Positions 27,453 through 35,018 are shown, counted from the stretch's first letter. The stretch is DNA of 64,000 bases from Candidatus Binatia bacterium (GCA_951812575.1 OX638322.1:4034501-4098500); one strand, 5' to 3'. Notes: generated by a model from the letters alone, not told the origin. A program made the numbers and translations.

Positions 27453-28927
27453 TATTCCAAGCGATAATTGGGCGCTTCCTTGGTGATAATCACGTCGTGG
27501 ACGTGGTTTTCTCGCAACCCGGCCGGAGAGACACGGACAAATCGAACCTTGGTTCTGAGATCCTCCAGATTGCGGCAGCCGGTATATCCCATACCGGCCT
27601 TCAGACCGCCAACCAGCTGATCGACGACGACCGATAATGGCCCCTTGTACGGCACACGGCCTTCAATCCCCTCGGGCACCAGCTTACCCGCGCTTTCCTC
27701 CGCGTCTTGAAAATACCGGTTCCGGCTCCCTTCCCGCTCGCGCATCGCCTCAAGCGAGCCCATGCCTCGGTATTGTTTATACGACCGGCCTTGATACAGA
27801 ATGGTTTCCCCTGGACTTTCTTCTGTCCCGGCGAAGAGACTGCCGATCATCACCGCCTGCGCACCCGCGGCCAAGGCTTTCACAATGTCGCCGGAAAAAC
27901 GAATCCCGCCGTCGGAAATCACCGGGACGCCGGCTCGTTCGGCAACCCGGACCGTGTCGACCACTGCCGTCAGCTGCGGCACCCCCACCCCCGAGACCAT
28001 ACGCGTGGTACAGATGGACGCGGGCCCGATACCGACTTTAATCGCATCCGCACCAGCCCCGATCAGCGCCTGCGCACCCTCAGCTGTGGCGACATTACCC
28101 GCCACGACCTCCAGCCCCCTGAAAGTGCGTTTCAGAGCTCTGAGCGTCTCAATGACGCTGGTCGTGTGCCCATGAGCCGTATCAAGAACGACCAGATCGG
28201 CACCCGCTTCAACCACGGCTTCCGTCCGGGCTTCCCGATCATCCCCCGTGCCAATGGCGGCCGCGACTCGAAGACGGCCGTACTCATCCTTGCAGGCGTG
28301 TGGGTGCTGGCTCGTTTTCTCAATATCCTTCACGGTGATGAGGCCCTTGAGATGCATGGCCTCATCAACAACCAGCAATTTTTCAATCCGATGCGTATGC
28401 AGAATTTCTTTCGCTTCTTCACGGCTGATCCCCGGCCAGGCGGTCACGAGATTGTCTTTGGTCATCACTTCCGAGACCAGCCGGTCTAGCCGTTTTTCAA
28501 AACGGAGATCACGATTGGTTAAAATACCAACCAGTTTGTCATCTTTGATGACGGGCAACCCGGATATATGGGAGCGATCCATGATATCCTGCGCCTGGGC
28601 GATAGTGGTGTCGGGAGTCACGGTAATGGGGTTAATAATGACGCCGCTTTCATGCTTTTTGACCTTGGCGATCTCTGCGGCCTGGGCTGGAATACCGAGA
28701 TTGCGATGGATCACCCCGAGGCCACCCGCTTGTGCCATGGCAATGGCCGTCCGCGCCTCAGTCACCGTATCCATAGCCGCGCTCACCAAGGGCGTATTCA
28801 GGCGAATCGTCCGCGTCACATGGGTCGAGACATCTGCATCTTTCGGCAAAAAGTCAGATTCACCAGGCAAGAGGAGAATGTCGTCAAAGGTGAGACCTTC
28901 GGGGATTTCTACGGGCAGCATAGGCAT
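27452..28927 (-). CDS. guaB: IMP dehydrogenase
   Basis: 491 residues. The barrel has the catalytic loop GIGPASICTTRMVSGVG (Cys near residue 305) and the flap segment; two CBS domains are inserted at residues about 95-215 (SHISGLPVIKDDKLVGILTNRDLRFE). N-terminal PEGLTFDDILLLPGESDFLP is typical. It oxidises IMP to XMP, the committed step to GMP. CGAGGAAT before ATG 28927 serves as the ribosome site. A promoter and a terminator-like hairpin lie upstream (29098 to 28950), so it may be attenuated. Confidence 0.96.
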   Translation of the reverse strand: MPMLPVEIPEGLTFDDILLLPGESDFLPKDADVSTHVTRTIRLNTPLVSAAMDTVTEARTAIAMAQAGGLGVIHRNLGIPAQAAEIAKVKKHESGVIINPITVTPDTTIAQAQDIMDRSHISGLPVIKDDKLVGILTNRDLRFEKRLDRLVSEVMTKDNLVTAWPGISREEAKEILHTHRIEKLLVVDEAMHLKGLITVKDIEKTSQHPHACKDEYGRLRVAAAIGTGDDREARTEAVVEAGADLVVLDTAHGHTTSVIETLRALKRTFRGLEVVAGNVATAEGAQALIGAGADAIKVGIGPASICTTRMVSGVGVPQLTAVVDTVRVAERAGVPVISDGGIRFSGDIVKALAAGAQAVMIGSLFAGTEESPGETILYQGRSYKQYRGMGSLEAMREREGSRNRYFQDAEESAGKLVPEGIEGRVPYKGPLSVVVDQLVGGLKAGMGYTGCRNLEDLRTKVRFVRVSPAGLRENHVHDVIITKEAPNYRLE

Positions 28928-28949
28928 ATTCCTCGGCTCATAGTTGCAG

Positions 28950-28981
28950 AAAAGCCCATCTCGTCTACGGATGAGATGGGC
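28950..28981 (-). terminator. Terminator-like hairpin in the guaB leader
   Basis: On the minus strand GCCCATCTC, a 10-base loop and GAGATGGGC form a perfect 9-bp GC-rich stem (28981-28954), followed by TTTTC. It ends about 22 bases before the guaB start and lies about 90 bases downstream of a good promoter. It may therefore act as an attenuator for guaBA rather than as a plain terminator for the ferredoxin gene. Confidence 0.65.
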
Positions 28982-28997
28982 CCCATTTCTTGTCGTG

Positions 28998-29018
28998 TCA
29001 GACAGTCGTCGCTGCCAT
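28998..29018 (-). CDS. Possible six-residue leader peptide upstream of guaB
   Basis: ATG 29018 begins a seven-codon frame encoding MAATTV and stop. AAGGAGAGGC sits directly upstream at ideal spacing, a stronger ribosome site than guaB's own. The frame lies between the promoter at 29070-29098 and the hairpin at 28954-28981, where a translated leader could influence attenuation. No other evidence supports translation. Confidence 0.35.
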   Translation of the reverse strand: MAATTV

Positions 29019-29069
29019 GCCTCTCCTTATCAAACCCCTACCCCTTTCGCAAGTCGGAGCGTAAGGCAC

Positions 29070-29098
29070 AATATATAGGGGTATCCGCGTATTTTCAA
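29070..29098 (-). promoter_or_regulatory. Sigma-70-type promoter for guaB
   Basis: Minus strand: -35 TTGAAA (29098-29093), 17-base spacer, -10 TATATT (29075-29070), each matching consensus at five of six positions. It starts two bases after the ferredoxin stop codon. The predicted start near 29063 gives a leader of about 135 bases before guaB. Confidence 0.6.
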
Positions 29099-29099
29099 A

Positions 29100-29483
29100 T
29101 TAGGCGATCTCTTTCATTTTCTGATAGGTCGCATGGTCCATCCAGCCGGAGACCTTACGCGGATTCGTTTCCACCTCAACGTCCTCCAGGACTTGGGTCT
29201 GGCAGGCCAAACGGTAGGATTTCCCTTCCCAGGCAACGTGCTTCTCCTCCCTGACACTCAGCGGTGAGAGTGCTCTATGGTCGTTCACTTTCACCCGACA
29301 CGTCCCACAAAACCCTTTGCCCCGACAATTGAGCAATTTTGCAGGAAACGGCATCCCGGTAAATGGATCAGGGCCGAAGAGCGGATAGAGGTCTATCTTG
29401 TTGTCTAGGGCAACCTCACGCAGGTTCGATCCTTTGGCAACCTCAATTGTCAATTCCTGCTTGATAAACGTTACTGACGGCAT
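29100..29483 (-). CDS. 2Fe-2S ferredoxin
   Basis: 127 residues. The cluster-binding loop NCRGKGFCGTCRV near residue 53 and a fourth Cys in LACQTQV near residue 93 give the C-x5-C-x2-C...C arrangement of plant-type 2Fe-2S ferredoxins. An insertion before the loop (LYPLFGPDPFTGMPFPAKLL) and a C-terminal extension past the usual fold are present. It is probably a small electron carrier; the partner is unknown. It is divergent from the small gene at 29559. Confidence 0.85.
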   Translation of the reverse strand: MPSVTFIKQELTIEVAKGSNLREVALDNKIDLYPLFGPDPFTGMPFPAKLLNCRGKGFCGTCRVKVNDHRALSPLSVREEKHVAWEGKSYRLACQTQVLEDVEVETNPRKVSGWMDHATYQKMKEIA

Positions 29484-29558
29484 GCGCTTGCAGCCTCCTT
29501 CACCCTCGTGTTAGGCAGTTGTTTATCTGGTCTGACCACACAAATCCAGAGGTGGGGC

Positions 29559-29771
29559 ATGTACGTTGATGTGAGTTGCAGAAAATGTGGACAGCAAAAG
29601 CGGATGGACATTGGCGCTCCCCGTAACGAGGCCCTTGAAGACCATTTGCACTACCTGAAAGAACGCCTCACCCACCAGCCCAGTTTTCAGTGTTTTGGCG
29701 GCCATTTTGAACTGTCCGCCCCGCTGCCTGACTTTTGGGACATTCACTGGGAGACGCTCGGAGAAACCTAG
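29559..29771 (+). CDS. Small CxxC protein, unknown
   Basis: 70 residues from ATG 29559, preceded by GGTGGGG. The N-terminus has VSCRKCGQQ, and a single further Cys in FQCFGGHFEL could complete a metal site with a His. I recognise no family. It precedes the LeuA-type domain gene by 42 bases on the same strand, and the selenoprotein gene follows, so the three may form one operon. Confidence 0.55.
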   Translation: MYVDVSCRKCGQQKRMDIGAPRNEALEDHLHYLKERLTHQPSFQCFGGHFELSAPLPDFWDIHWETLGET

Positions 29772-29813
29772 AAACAGTCGACCTGACTCGATACAACCGA
29801 CATTGGAGCACGT

Positions 29814-30311
29814 ATGGCACAGCAACCGGAACAAAGCGGAGAATTCTTCACTGAGACCACTACCCCGCAAGCCTCGCAAGAAGTCAAGCGGTGGCATCAA
29901 GACCCTGACTATCTCCCTCCGTTTAGCATTATCCGCTGGCGTGTCATTGACGAGGTGTGGAACGGGCAAAGCGCCATCGATGCGGTTGTCCTGGTTGAAA
30001 TAGAGAAACAGCACGATTTTGGCGCGGCACAAGGGGTGGGAGGCGTCCATGCGCTGGACCAAGCCCTCCGCCAGGTCCTGACAAAGCACTTTTCCTTTCT
30101 TGAGGGCGTGGACCTCGTTGAATTGTATACCCACCGTGGCGGGGCCGGGACGGCGGCGGAGGTTGTGTCCATCATGAAGTTCAGCGATGGCAGACGGCAG
30201 TGGAGCACCATGCGTCAATCACGCGACTTACTCGAATCAGCCTGGCTGGCCCTGATTGACGGATACGAGTGGATTATTGCGAAATCTCGCCAGAAAAAAC
30301 TGGCGCAATAA
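29814..30311 (+). CDS. Stand-alone LeuA/CimA regulatory (LeuA-dimer-like) domain protein
   Basis: 165 residues. From residue about 40, the protein follows the C-terminal allosteric domain of isopropylmalate/citramalate synthases: FSIIRWRVIDE, GVGGVHALDQALRQVL, VDLVELYTHRGGAGTAAEVVSIMKFSDGRRQWSTM, and SRDLLESAWLALIDGYEWII, matching the family pattern in which Asn-Ile-Ile-Glu-Ala-Ser precedes the last helix. The catalytic TIM barrel is missing, and there is no neighbouring leuA. It could be a separate regulatory chain for a barrel elsewhere, or a reused ligand-binding domain. The gene ends 16 bases before the selenoprotein gene. Confidence 0.65.
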   Translation: MAQQPEQSGEFFTETTTPQASQEVKRWHQDPDYLPPFSIIRWRVIDEVWNGQSAIDAVVLVEIEKQHDFGAAQGVGGVHALDQALRQVLTKHFSFLEGVDLVELYTHRGGAGTAAEVVSIMKFSDGRRQWSTMRQSRDLLESAWLALIDGYEWIIAKSRQKKLAQ

Positions 30312-30327
30312 GAGAAGAGGAAGCGGG

Positions 30328-30681
30328 ATGCCAAAAGCACGTCTGGACTGGCAGTATCATCGCCCGAGTTGAGTAACCTGCAAAAAGGCGCAAGAGTTTC
30401 TTGTGCAGAAAGAGGTGACCGCCGCCAGTGTTGTGAATGCACGCAAAGAGCAATTTGATCGCGTTCGGACACTGGAATTGCTACAACCGCTCAGCGAAGT
30501 TGTTGCTGTAAAGGGCAAAAAGATTCTTCGTTTTTCTCTGACAAAAGGCCAGCCACCGCCTGACGCCTTGCTTTCGGCCGTCATCGGCCCGTCAGGCAAT
30601 CTACGCGCCCCGGCCATACGCGCAGGGAAAATACTTGTCGTTGGCTTTCATCCCGACGTCTATGGTGAGCTTTTTGGGTAG
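30328..30681 (+). CDS. ArsC-family selenoprotein with in-frame UGA (UxxC)
   Basis: 117 residues if UGA 30370-30372 is read as selenocysteine. The frame runs MPKARLDWQYHRPS, UGA, then VTCKKAQEFL and on to GELFG. The product resembles small ArsC/Spx-type thioredoxin-fold proteins, whose redox motif CxxC sits exactly here; the UGA replaces the first Cys to give U-x-x-C. Immediately 3' is an 8-bp hairpin (30388-30406) with loop GUU, fitting a bacterial SECIS. Standard gene calling would start wrongly at GTG 30403. It follows the LeuA-type gene by 16 bases. The role is probably redox, with no known substrate. selA/selB are not in the window. Confidence 0.8.
30388..30406 (+). promoter_or_regulatory. 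Bacterial SECIS-like hairpin
   Basis: GCGCAAGA (30388-30395), loop GTT, TCTTGTGC (30399-30406): eight pairs including one G-U. The loop starts with G at 30396, 24 bases after the UGA. This spacing and a G at the start of a small apical loop are what SelB-recognised bacterial SECIS elements usually show. Confidence 0.7.
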
Positions 30682-30729
30682 CAGGATACCCACGGACACG
30701 GGATGGGCGCCTCCCCTCGACCCGGCGTT

Positions 30730-31404
30730 TTATGCCGGTCGTTTCAACGGCGTCTCCCACTGATCCACACAGGTGATTTCTTCAACCGCCATCCGACGCA
30801 CGGGGCCGAATTTTCCCATGGGATAGCCGACCGGGAGGAGGGCATAGGTCGAGATATTATCCGGCAGATTGAGGACAGGCCTCAGTTCTTCCTCGTGCAG
30901 CGAACAGACCGTGGTGAGCGTGGCACCGAGCCCTAGGGCACGACAGGCCAGCAACATATTCTGCACGGCAGGATAGATGCTCGACCCTGACAGACGGGCC
31001 AGCTTCGCCGCTAATTGCGCACCAGCCTCACCCGGCGGCATAGGCCGTTCTTTGAGACAGGCAAAAATAAGGACCGGCACTTCAGCCAGATTGTCGGCCA
31101 AATAGCTGGCGGCGTCCAGTAATTTTCTGAATTTTCCTTCTTCCATATGGCTCGGTCCTGGCCGACCATCATAAATGGTCCGCGCTTGTTCCCAACCTTT
31201 TTGATAGATTTCTTGGACTTTCCGTTTGACTTCCGCATCTTTCACGACGAGAAAGCGCCAGTGCTGGGTATTGCCACCACTCGGCGCCCGAATACCAGCG
31301 TCGAGGATCTGATAAATAATATCGTCCGAGACCGGGTCGGTTTTCAGCCGACGCATACTCCGGGTCGAAAATATGATGTCAAACAATGCCGCTTCTGCTG
31401 CCAT
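30730..31404 (-). CDS. Nitroreductase family oxidoreductase
   Basis: 224 residues. The FMN-binding start IFSTRSMRRLKTDPVSDDIIYQILDAGIRAPSGGNTQHWRFLVV is characteristic, as are the mid-region SSIYPAVQNMLLACRALGLGATLTT and the C-terminal ALLPVGYPMGKFGPVRR. Such enzymes are FMN flavoproteins reducing nitro groups, quinones, flavins or halogenated compounds with NAD(P)H. It is convergent with the selenoprotein gene and has no clear operon partner, so the substrate is unknown. Confidence 0.88.
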   Translation of the reverse strand: MAAEAALFDIIFSTRSMRRLKTDPVSDDIIYQILDAGIRAPSGGNTQHWRFLVVKDAEVKRKVQEIYQKGWEQARTIYDGRPGPSHMEEGKFRKLLDAASYLADNLAEVPVLIFACLKERPMPPGEAGAQLAAKLARLSGSSIYPAVQNMLLACRALGLGATLTTVCSLHEEELRPVLNLPDNISTYALLPVGYPMGKFGPVRRMAVEEITCVDQWETPLKRPA

Positions 31405-31619
31405 GAACCGCCTCCTTATTTATGCCTCGATGTATGCGTTTTCTCCGGTATCCCCTTGTCGGAATTCCTCAACGCGGCTAGAGTAGCCGGCCAGAATTTC
31501 ATGATCCAGCAAAAAGGTACCGGATGAATGATGCAGGCGCATTGTGCGCGTCCGCCCGTCCTGTGTCAAATGGAACACCGCAGTCTTCTCAGGCTGACAC
31601 GATAAGGAGTACGCAGGTT

Positions 31620-32567
31620 ATGGATGAACTTCGAAACCAGCAACGATCACATACGGGCAGAGGCCTACTCCTGACGGTCGCCCTCATCTTGACCGGCTGT
31701 GGAGGTTCGGCGCCAAGCCTGACCGGAGAGGAGATTCAAGCCAGGAATCCAAAGCATACCTATGTGGAAATTGAGGGTGTTGCGCTGCATTACCGGCAAA
31801 CCGGCCTGGGCCGTCCGCTTATTTTTATCCACGGCCTGCTTGAAGATTACCGTATCTGGCGGCATGTCACCCCAGGGCTGACCTATGGCAATACGGTCTA
31901 TGAGCTGGACTTGATGGGCTTTGGCCTGTCTGAAAAGCCGCAGGATAAAACCTATGACCTGGACACCTATCTGAGGCAGCTCACTGCCTATATTGAGAAT
32001 TTTCACTTAGAAAACATTATTCTTGTGGGCCATGATTTCGGGGCGGTTATCGCAGCAGCCTATACCATCCAGAACCCGGCCAACGTCCATAAACTGATTC
32101 TGATGAGCGCCCCAATCTCGGCGCAGGAAAGTCTGCCGCTCAACATACGCCTGCTCGGGGTTCCCCTGATTGGCAGCCTGCTGAGCGGGGACTGGTTTCT
32201 CAAGCGCATCCTTCAAGAGGGTGTGTTTGACAAGCAAGTCATGAGCGACGCTATGGTCAAACAGTATCTTGAGCCGTTCGAAGACGATCCTGGGGCTCGC
32301 GCGGCTCTGCGTAAATTTCTCCGCGAGTTTGATCTCGACCGCGTCGTTGAAGAAGACATTTTTCCAAACCTGAGTGCGCTCAGCATGCCAACCTTGCTCC
32401 TCTACGGCGGTCAAGATCAATTTACCTCCATGGATGTCGCCCGTGAACTGGATGTGGCAATTCCAGGTGCGGATTTACAAGTCGTCACCCGCAGCGGCCA
32501 CTACATCCTTGAAGACCGGCCGGAAGATGTCCGCCAGCAAATCAAAGAATGGATCGATAAGCGTTAA
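31620..32567 (+). CDS. Alpha/beta-hydrolase lipoprotein (Asp-nucleophile type)
   Basis: 315 residues from ATG 31620, chosen because it places a lipoprotein signal (LLLTVALILTGCGG, Cys near residue 27) at the N-terminus. The hydrolase core has FIHGLLEDYRIWRH, the nucleophile elbow VGHDFGAV with Asp instead of Ser, a catalytic acid in YGGQDQFT and a His in RSGHYILED. The Asp nucleophile is the pattern of epoxide hydrolases and haloalkane dehalogenases, so a C-O or C-halogen substrate is likelier than an ordinary ester. Lipid anchoring of this type of enzyme is unusual. Confidence 0.82.
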   Translation: MDELRNQQRSHTGRGLLLTVALILTGCGGSAPSLTGEEIQARNPKHTYVEIEGVALHYRQTGLGRPLIFIHGLLEDYRIWRHVTPGLTYGNTVYELDLMGFGLSEKPQDKTYDLDTYLRQLTAYIENFHLENIILVGHDFGAVIAAAYTIQNPANVHKLILMSAPISAQESLPLNIRLLGVPLIGSLLSGDWFLKRILQEGVFDKQVMSDAMVKQYLEPFEDDPGARAALRKFLREFDLDRVVEEDIFPNLSALSMPTLLLYGGQDQFTSMDVARELDVAIPGADLQVVTRSGHYILEDRPEDVRQQIKEWIDKR

Positions 32568-32661
32568 AGAGAAGACTCAAAGACCAATTGACAACATAGA
32601 CCTTAGCAGTCTAGCTTGAGAGGCAGAAAGAAGATTCAGTATCTGGTGAAGGAGTCAAACC

Positions 32662-33213
32662 ATGAGCTACGAAGAAATTGAATTCAGCCGGCACTGTGAT
32701 GCCATCCAGATCCCACAAGGCATCAAAGTGACTATCCCCAAAGGCACGCCCGGCGTCATCACCCAATCCTTGGGCGATACTTATACCCTCCAGCTTCCAA
32801 CGCTGGGCGGTCTCTACCGCGTCTCCGATCAGGATGCGGACGCTATTGGAAAAGAAAGTAAGGGACCTGCTCCAGAAGTCGCTCCGGGTGCGGGCGGCCT
32901 GGTCACTGAGGATCAAGTCTGGACGCAACTCAAGAATGTCTACGACCCGGAAATCCCGGTTAATATCGTTGATCTCGGTCTGGTGTACGACCTCAGCGTG
33001 AAAGACCGGCCGAAAGGTGGGACCGACGTTGATGTCAAAATGACCCTCACCGCTCAGGGCTGCGGCATGGGGCCGGCCATTGCGATGGACGCCCAGATGC
33101 GCATCGAAGGCATCCCTGGGGTTGAAGATGCCAACGTCGAGGTGGTGTGGGACCCGCCCTGGACACCGGCCATGATTTCGCCTGAAGGCAAAGAAAAACT
33201 CGGTCTTGATTAG
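32662..33213 (+). CDS. sufT: Fe-S cluster assembly factor SufT
   Basis: 183 residues. The N-terminal part (SRHCDAIQIPQGIKVTIPKGTPGVITQSLGD) is the extension typical of SufT. The C-terminal half is a MIP18/DUF59 domain: YDPEIPVNIVDLGLVYDL, TLTAQGCGMGPAIAMDAQMRI, and VVWDPPWTPAMIS, with the conserved Cys in GCGM. SufT acts as an auxiliary factor for Fe-S cluster maturation. No other suf gene is adjacent. A perfect TTGACA at 32588 lies upstream but has only a poor -10. Confidence 0.9.
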   Translation: MSYEEIEFSRHCDAIQIPQGIKVTIPKGTPGVITQSLGDTYTLQLPTLGGLYRVSDQDADAIGKESKGPAPEVAPGAGGLVTEDQVWTQLKNVYDPEIPVNIVDLGLVYDLSVKDRPKGGTDVDVKMTLTAQGCGMGPAIAMDAQMRIEGIPGVEDANVEVVWDPPWTPAMISPEGKEKLGLD

Positions 33214-33348
33214 ACACCAACGGGGTGGTCAGACAGGCTGCCCCGCCTCCACGTTCAGCCGTTTTCCTCACTTCGACTGAAACGCAATCCGCTCGCTGTA
33301 ATAATATTTCTCAATGCCAACGGCGGCCCGAGTCGAATGCGCCCCCTA

Positions 33349-34119
33349 TTATTCTATTGGAGATAACAGTTCAGGGGTTGTGACTATTTTTCTTATGCCG
33401 TGGGCATAGTCCTCTTCAAATGGATTTTCCTTACACCATTCGTGTAAAGAGTTAATATCTAATAGCTGACAGCTTTGACTCACATTCCAGGTAACCTGGA
33501 GAGGAGAACACGTTTGTTCAGTATACTTTGGCCCTGTGGTGGAACCTGAAAACTCTAGAGCGTCACTACGGTCGGGTAGCTGTTTAACTTGATGAAATCC
33601 ATCTTGAGAAGTAGTCACTGTATGGCGAGCAAAACTTGGTGCTTCGTTGTCATTAACTAATAAAAACACCTTGGTCTCAACTCTTAGCTGTGGATTTGCA
33701 CATGACTCTGAAGAACATGCCTGAAGGCCCTTGCCTGGTTTAACATCACAGCTTGAGTACACCCAGTGAACTTCTATGGTATCCCCAGGTACAACGTTTT
33801 TACAGAATTGACTAGATGCAGGAGTCTCTAGCTGTGAAGAGGTTAAGGATTGAGTTTCGTTGCATTTCCATCCCCCAGCACCATTTCTCCCCGCTGGTAG
33901 TGAAAAACCAGATGCTTTGTGTTCAGCATGTTTATGAAAGTGGATGTTACACAAATTTAACTGCTTATGGTTGGGAGAAAGGTTAAATTTGACTGGATTT
34001 TTGCCGTCTCTTTTCGTTAAATCCCGTGGCGTTTGTGGACCAGAGTTTTGGCAAATTTCAGCATTTAATACGCCTGAGAATAGCACTGAAAAAATAGTTA
34101 ATACGGATAGCTTATACAT
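33349..34119 (-). CDS. Probable delta-class carbonic anhydrase
   Basis: 256 residues with a signal peptide (LTIFSVLFSGVLNA), so it is likely periplasmic. The motif LNLCNIHFHKHAEHKASGFS resembles the His-rich zinc site of delta-class carbonic anhydrases, and several Cys pairs downstream (CKNV, CDVK, CSSESCANP, CSPL) may form disulfides. Such enzymes interconvert CO2 and bicarbonate; bacterial homologues exist in marine gamma-proteobacteria. The gene is clearly AT-richer than its neighbours (low 40s percent by eye), suggesting transfer. AAAGGAA precedes the ATG. The assignment rests on motif memory. Confidence 0.65.
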   Translation of the reverse strand: MYKLSVLTIFSVLFSGVLNAEICQNSGPQTPRDLTKRDGKNPVKFNLSPNHKQLNLCNIHFHKHAEHKASGFSLPAGRNGAGGWKCNETQSLTSSQLETPASSQFCKNVVPGDTIEVHWVYSSCDVKPGKGLQACSSESCANPQLRVETKVFLLVNDNEAPSFARHTVTTSQDGFHQVKQLPDRSDALEFSGSTTGPKYTEQTCSPLQVTWNVSQSCQLLDINSLHEWCKENPFEEDYAHGIRKIVTTPELLSPIE

Positions 34120-34262
34120 ACAGTAATTCCTTTTATTTAATTTCTAGTGAGGTAAATGCATTTGATGCTGGAGTAGAATGGACCAGCGACTTTCGTCTCG
34201 TTGCAGGAGAATCAGCAACACGCGGTAAGAACTTGCTGCGAGTTTTATACACTATTGTATTC

Positions 34263-34757
34263 TTATGTATCCTGTTCCTTCCATTTGGGTTGAAAGTTTT
34301 CCCTGCCCATGAGCTTTCGGTATGCCTCGGGCGGCGGACAGTCGGTGAGCGCCACCTGAAAGAAACTCCCGCCTCCGTCCGCTCGCAAGACATTCACAAT
34401 GATCTCTTCACGCGGATTATACCTCTGCAACAAGCGTATCGCGTCTTTTTTCTGTGGGGTTTGTGACAGCGCGGCAACCCGCCCCTCAGGCAGGTAGCCG
34501 AGTTGGGCTTCTCTGGATGCGGTCTCCTCGTTTATGTCTTGGTCATCTTTACTCGGCCAGTTCCGCGTGTCCATGAGAACGATGCCGCGGCCATAGCGCA
34601 ACAGTCCGCTCCAGCTCAACGCGCCGAACTTCTGTCGGTTCTCCCAGATAAAGCGTTCATAGGGGTCCTTGAGGTCAGGAACGTTCCGGCCTGCCTCGTC
34701 GGGGGGAGCGGCTGTCAGTTTGTCGACGTCAGCTTGAGAGTCGTCTTGTTCGCTCAT
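34263..34757 (-). CDS. Hypothetical protein, small catabolic-cluster member
   Basis: 164 residues, soluble, no signal peptide. Features seen: an acidic N-terminus, FIWENRQKFGALSWSGLLRYGRGIVLMDTRNW (a compact alpha/beta start) and a C-terminal strand region FFQVALTDCPPPEAYRKLM. I recognise no family. It is the most downstream of a series of minus-strand genes running from 37618 to 34263, and its 30-base gap to the 76-residue gene suggests co-transcription with it. Confidence 0.55.
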   Translation of the reverse strand: MSEQDDSQADVDKLTAAPPDEAGRNVPDLKDPYERFIWENRQKFGALSWSGLLRYGRGIVLMDTRNWPSKDDQDINEETASREAQLGYLPEGRVAALSQTPQKKDAIRLLQRYNPREEIIVNVLRADGGGSFFQVALTDCPPPEAYRKLMGRENFQPKWKEQDT

Positions 34758-34787
34758 ACAGCGTCGGGGCCTTTAGCGAGGAATCAC

Positions 34788-35018
34788 TCAGTCCTCAATG
34801 ATAGCGCTCAACGACGTCCGCCAGCCGGACATGGCAAAGCGTTGCTCCAGGCCATACTGCTTGATTTCGTCGAGTCCGGGCATGCGCGTGACCTTCCAGC
34901 CCTCACATTTTGCCGAGCCGCAGGTACAGGGGTCCGTCATTGCGTCGAGCAGCGCGGACGGCATATCCAGCCCTTTTGCCACACGGGCGACAAATTCTTC
35001 TTTTGGAATATGAGCCAT
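34788..35018 (-). CDS. Small Cys-containing hypothetical protein
   Basis: 76 residues from ATG 35018; an in-frame upstream start would overlap the microprotein gene. An N-terminal helix-rich segment (IPKEEFVARVAKGLDMPSALLDAM) precedes TDPCTCGSAKCEGW, in which three Cys within seven residues could bind a metal. The remainder is short and basic. No family is recognised. The gene lies between the 37-residue membrane microprotein and the 164-residue hypothetical gene. Confidence 0.55.
   Translation of the reverse strand: MAHIPKEEFVARVAKGLDMPSALLDAMTDPCTCGSAKCEGWKVTRMPGLDEIKQYGLEQRFAMSGWRTSLSAIIED

Noticed and set aside
30403..30681. Separate 92-residue gene starting at GTG 30403
   Set aside because: The same frame continues upstream across a single TGA to ATG 30328 and restores the missing ArsC-like N-terminus and redox motif; the GTG also lies inside the hairpin.
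30722..30738. Terminator between the selenoprotein and nitroreductase genes
   Set aside because: CCGGC/GCCGG can pair, but there is no U-run on either strand and the stem overlaps nitroreductase codons.
32588..32617. Promoter for sufT from TTGACA at 32588
   Set aside because: The -35 is perfect, but the best -10 (TAGCTT at 18 bases) matches only three positions; noted in the sufT entry instead.
34133..34393. 86-codon minus-strand ORF upstream of the carbonic anhydrase
   Set aside because: It overlaps the 164-residue gene in another frame, is Arg/Ser-rich without a motif, and lacks a ribosome site.
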